A stretch of DNA of 64,000 nucleotides from Coenobita brevimanus. Its lineage: Eukaryota > Arthropoda > Malacostraca > Decapoda > Coenobitidae. The stretch is from contig CM064670.1 of the NCBI GenBank assembly GCA_032717465.1, positions 19,385,939 through 19,449,938 on the forward strand, read 5' to 3'. This document shows positions 61,461 to 64,000 of this stretch, one piece after another (the first letter of the stretch is position 1; each line of letters opens with the position of its first letter). The position numbers were made by a program, and so were the translations under genes. Under the pieces are notes generated by a model. The model was not told the DNA's origin, searched no databases, and worked only from the letters and a program-made list of their open reading frames with translations.

Positions 61461-61530
<70 letters not shown>
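61381..61530. repeat. (AT)n and (GT)n microsatellite
   Basis: AT repeats (61381-61439), a short joint, then GT repeats (61464-61530). Confidence 0.95.
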
Positions 61531-61534
<4 letters not shown>

Positions 61535-62098
61535 AGTAATCAAGCTGCATCCTACAGTAAAGCGCGTACTCGACACAGTACAAAAATGCTAGATATATTC
61601 CATTATCATCATATGTTTCAGAAATTTCCTTCAAAAACTGTTCGTAGACGCTTTCGCACTGTCAGTATTCATAATGTGGGCCTTAGTGTCTTTAGTTCAA
61701 TAACGTCTTTCTTCATCACTGGTAGGACCAGATGATTTAACCCTCCTCAAGTAAACGGGAGTCTCACAGGCTTAACGTATTTTATTTATAAAATTTTCTT
61801 TTTCTTCGAGCTGCCTGGGATTCCTGGCTTTTCCTGTCCCTGCAACGGGGTGCGCAGGTTACTCCTTGCTCTTACTCTGTTTCTGCGTTGTAATGCTTTT
61901 CATATTCATGCAGATCTCTATCCCATTACCATTGGTGGTGGTTGTGATATGGGATATATGTTTTATTATGTAAGTAAAATAAGTTGACTATAATTTTAAA
62001 GAAGTTTTTACCTTTCCTAGATACTTTTTGTTGACAGAAATTAAAGATGTAGTTCGCTACCTGAAATTCGAATAATATGTTCTGTTTCACAGATGTTT
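61531..62098. other. Spacer, no gene seen
   Basis: Mixed A/T-rich sequence without a supported frame or repeat boundary. Confidence 0.4.
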
Positions 62099-62246
62099 CA
62101 CAGTCTTTCAAACACAGTATGTCCAGGCATGTAGAAATTAACGGATCTTGAATTTGGCTCTCTCTCTTTTTTTTTTTTTTTTTTAATCTTTGAAGGAACG
62201 GTTTGCGGTTTCCTGGCCTTTGGTTCCTTCTTCCTTGCATAAAAAA
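62099..62246 (+). repeat. LINE-J copy 4: 3' tail only
   Basis: The plus strand matches the last codons and tail of LINE-J copy 3 (CAGTCTTTCAAA, GGATCTTGA, TTTGGCTCTCTCT, CCTTTGGTTCC, then TTGCATAAAAAA). About 150 bp remain, so it is an extremely 5'-truncated insertion. An internal T-run (62167-62184) is expanded. Confidence 0.8.
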
Positions 62247-64000
62247 GCAGTATAGTTCGTATGGAATTTGTAAATGAATGAAACATATCCTTTTCTTAAA
62301 CTTTATTTTAAATTTTCTGGTCTACCAGACCCACAATGACCTGAGACGTCACAGCTTAGATGATTATTACCTGTGGGGGTTATTCAGCTTAGGATACAAT
62401 ATGAGAGCAGAAGTGGTTAAGTGCTGACTTAATTAACCTCTCTGTTTCTGCTGCTTTTTTGTTTCTGTTTTGTTTTTGCTTAAGCAGATAATATATTTAG
62501 TTGGAGAGAGCGCCACTATAGTAAAATTCTCTGTTTAATTAAAATCGCCTGTAGGTAGCAAGGATAGTCTGAAAATATACGTCACAGGATATGAGATTGC
62601 TAAACACTTCGATACGAGATGCCTTTCTCAGTTTGGCTTGAATCGTCTGTCAACAGTGAGAACGGAAAAAATACGTTCCCTGATTTGAGGAGTCTGGGCA
62701 CTTCATGTTAGTGCTCAGGTTCAGCGGCCATATTCACAGACTTTCCTCAGGGTGAGAGGAAAACGTTTATGCATCTATCTTGACTCATACAGCTACCACG
62801 TAAATAACGAACTCGATTAACTACTGACGTGAAAAAACACAACAAAAACATTTCTGACAGCATTTGACTGTCGTGGACACTTCCGTAGTAAATATTGCTT
62901 GTGACCTTTCACAAGTACGGTCCAGATTGTTGTTCACTATCTCAAGGGACCTGTAGAATCAGCTACTGTCATCGATATCATTTTGCTGACCTTATTCATT
63001 CATTTACTTTATTTATTTATTTCTCTATTTTTTTGCCGCCTAAGGATGAGGTATAGTATTATCCAAAATGTAATGAAATTGAAAGTATGAAACTGGGGGA
63101 GCTATCAGCATCATGGACAGTGAAATGGTCCATTTTTCCACTATCATTCAAGACCCCGAACTCCAAGTACACAGGTCCAGTCATTTGCACAAATTTTATT
63201 CAGTTTTCTTTATGTATGCGCTTTAAATTTAACGGTTTGAGGTATAACAATTCGAAGACAGACTAGCTTAGTTCAGAAAGCTTAATTCCTTCACCCCGAT
63301 GACCGGGGTATTTGATTTCAAGATTTTATTCATCCGTTGTAATGAAAGGAACAAACTAAAGTTGCATGTAGTTCCTCCACGTTGAGAAATCTCTCTTGAG
63401 CTAAGTAAAATAATCTTGTGATAACTAGGAGGGAAAAAGTAATCGTATTTAAGAGGTTAAAGGTCTCTGCCCCTGGTGGCATTACTCAAATGAACTTTCA
63501 GCCATCACTTGTGGATTCGAGTCAGTGCATGGAGTGTCTTCTGACCTATATTCTGAACGATATATTAAAGATTGACTAGTTTTATTAGTGCCACTGTAAT
63601 TTCGGGAATACATTATTTTGCATTATTTTTCTGGTTCACTTTTGGATGTAATATTGTATCCCCGAGGGAGTTACGGATACTTTGATTCTGTTGATGTCCT
63701 GCCGTGGGTTCATCAACATTACTGCACCTTGTGGGTGCAGTACCTCAGGAACTAGCACCATTTGGTTCTGGTGCCTATGGCAAAATCCGAGTTTACTGAT
63801 TTTGAAGGTTTTAGGTAGACAAACTACCCCCAGCACCATTTGGTGCACAACATATTGTGGAAAATATATGCCAGTAACCGAAGCACCTTTATCTGTACAA
63901 CATTTCATATATTATAAATCCATGGTAAAGGCTCAACCTATTGATTTTGAAGGATCTATGTAATCCACTCTTTCTTGCATTACGTTTGAGTGTATTTGTG
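62247..64000. other. Spacer to window end, no gene seen
   Basis: No supported gene. Between 63727 and 63890 several short palindromes built on GGTGC/GCACC occur, including GCACCATTTGGTGC at about 63833-63846. Overlapping open frames of about 90 codons on both strands there (63636-63963) have no recognisable domain. Confidence 0.4.

Noticed and set aside
63636..63963. Two overlapping ~90-codon frames on opposite strands near the window end
   Set aside because: No domain, no splice or start context, and the underlying DNA is a cluster of short palindromes.

Overview
This is a eukaryotic, animal-type window with no bacterial or viral gene layout. It is almost entirely nested transposable elements separated by long (TA)n, (GA)n, (GT)n and (CTAT)n microsatellites. 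The mix of elements (gypsy-group LTR elements with integrase ahead of reverse transcriptase, RTE-, I- and jockey/CR1-type LINEs, a Penelope-like element, tRNA-derived SINEs) and the microsatellite density fit an arthropod, most plausibly a decapod crustacean. The species cannot be named from the sequence.

Layout. 1-6907: minus-strand gypsy element A1, cut by the window start, carrying a TTAA-flanked insert (2170-3166). A1 sits in the endonuclease of an I-like LINE (6908-10538, +). 10591-15966: gypsy B1 (+), landed in (TA)n, with much of RT and all of RNase H deleted. 16018-16450: two diverged hairpin units. 16637-17279: (TA)n with a recurring ~43-bp spacer. 17347-~23056: gypsy C (+), broken by a SINE, a LINE-J copy and a second TTAA insert. 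23538-24982: Penelope-like fragment between perfect 61-bp inverted repeats. 25094-33050: LINE-J copy 2 (-), split by gypsy A2 (26372-32099, 5-bp target duplication). 33080-36030: LINE-J copy 3 (+), head to head with copy 2. 37826-39725: RTE-alpha copy 1 (+), tail to tail with RTE-beta copy A (39843-43281, -), which holds a 953-bp element with ~65-bp terminal inverted repeats and a TA duplication. 43316-49779: gypsy B2 (+), again in (TA)n and keeping every domain. 50040-51600: RTE-alpha copy 2 (+). 51826-52025: SINE-2. 52408-~55660: nearly full-length RTE-beta copy B (-).

From about 55.7 kb the window is quieter: repeat scraps, SINE-1 copies and microsatellites. The only plausible host gene is one coding exon at 60239-60469, with a start codon, signal peptide and splice signals at both ends. 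A G-rich tract and an initiator-like site near 57.3 kb could be its upstream promoter, which is speculative.

How it fits together. Most of these elements are inactive copies broken by stops, frameshifts, deletions or later insertions, so the main value is the insertion history. LINE 3' ends become (TA)n tracts, gypsy B lands in (TA)n tracts, and DNA-transposon-like inserts sit in retroelement coding sequence with recognisable TTAA or TA duplications. Gypsy families A and B both have the domain order gag-PR-IN-RT-RH known from Gmr1-like elements rather than the usual gypsy order.
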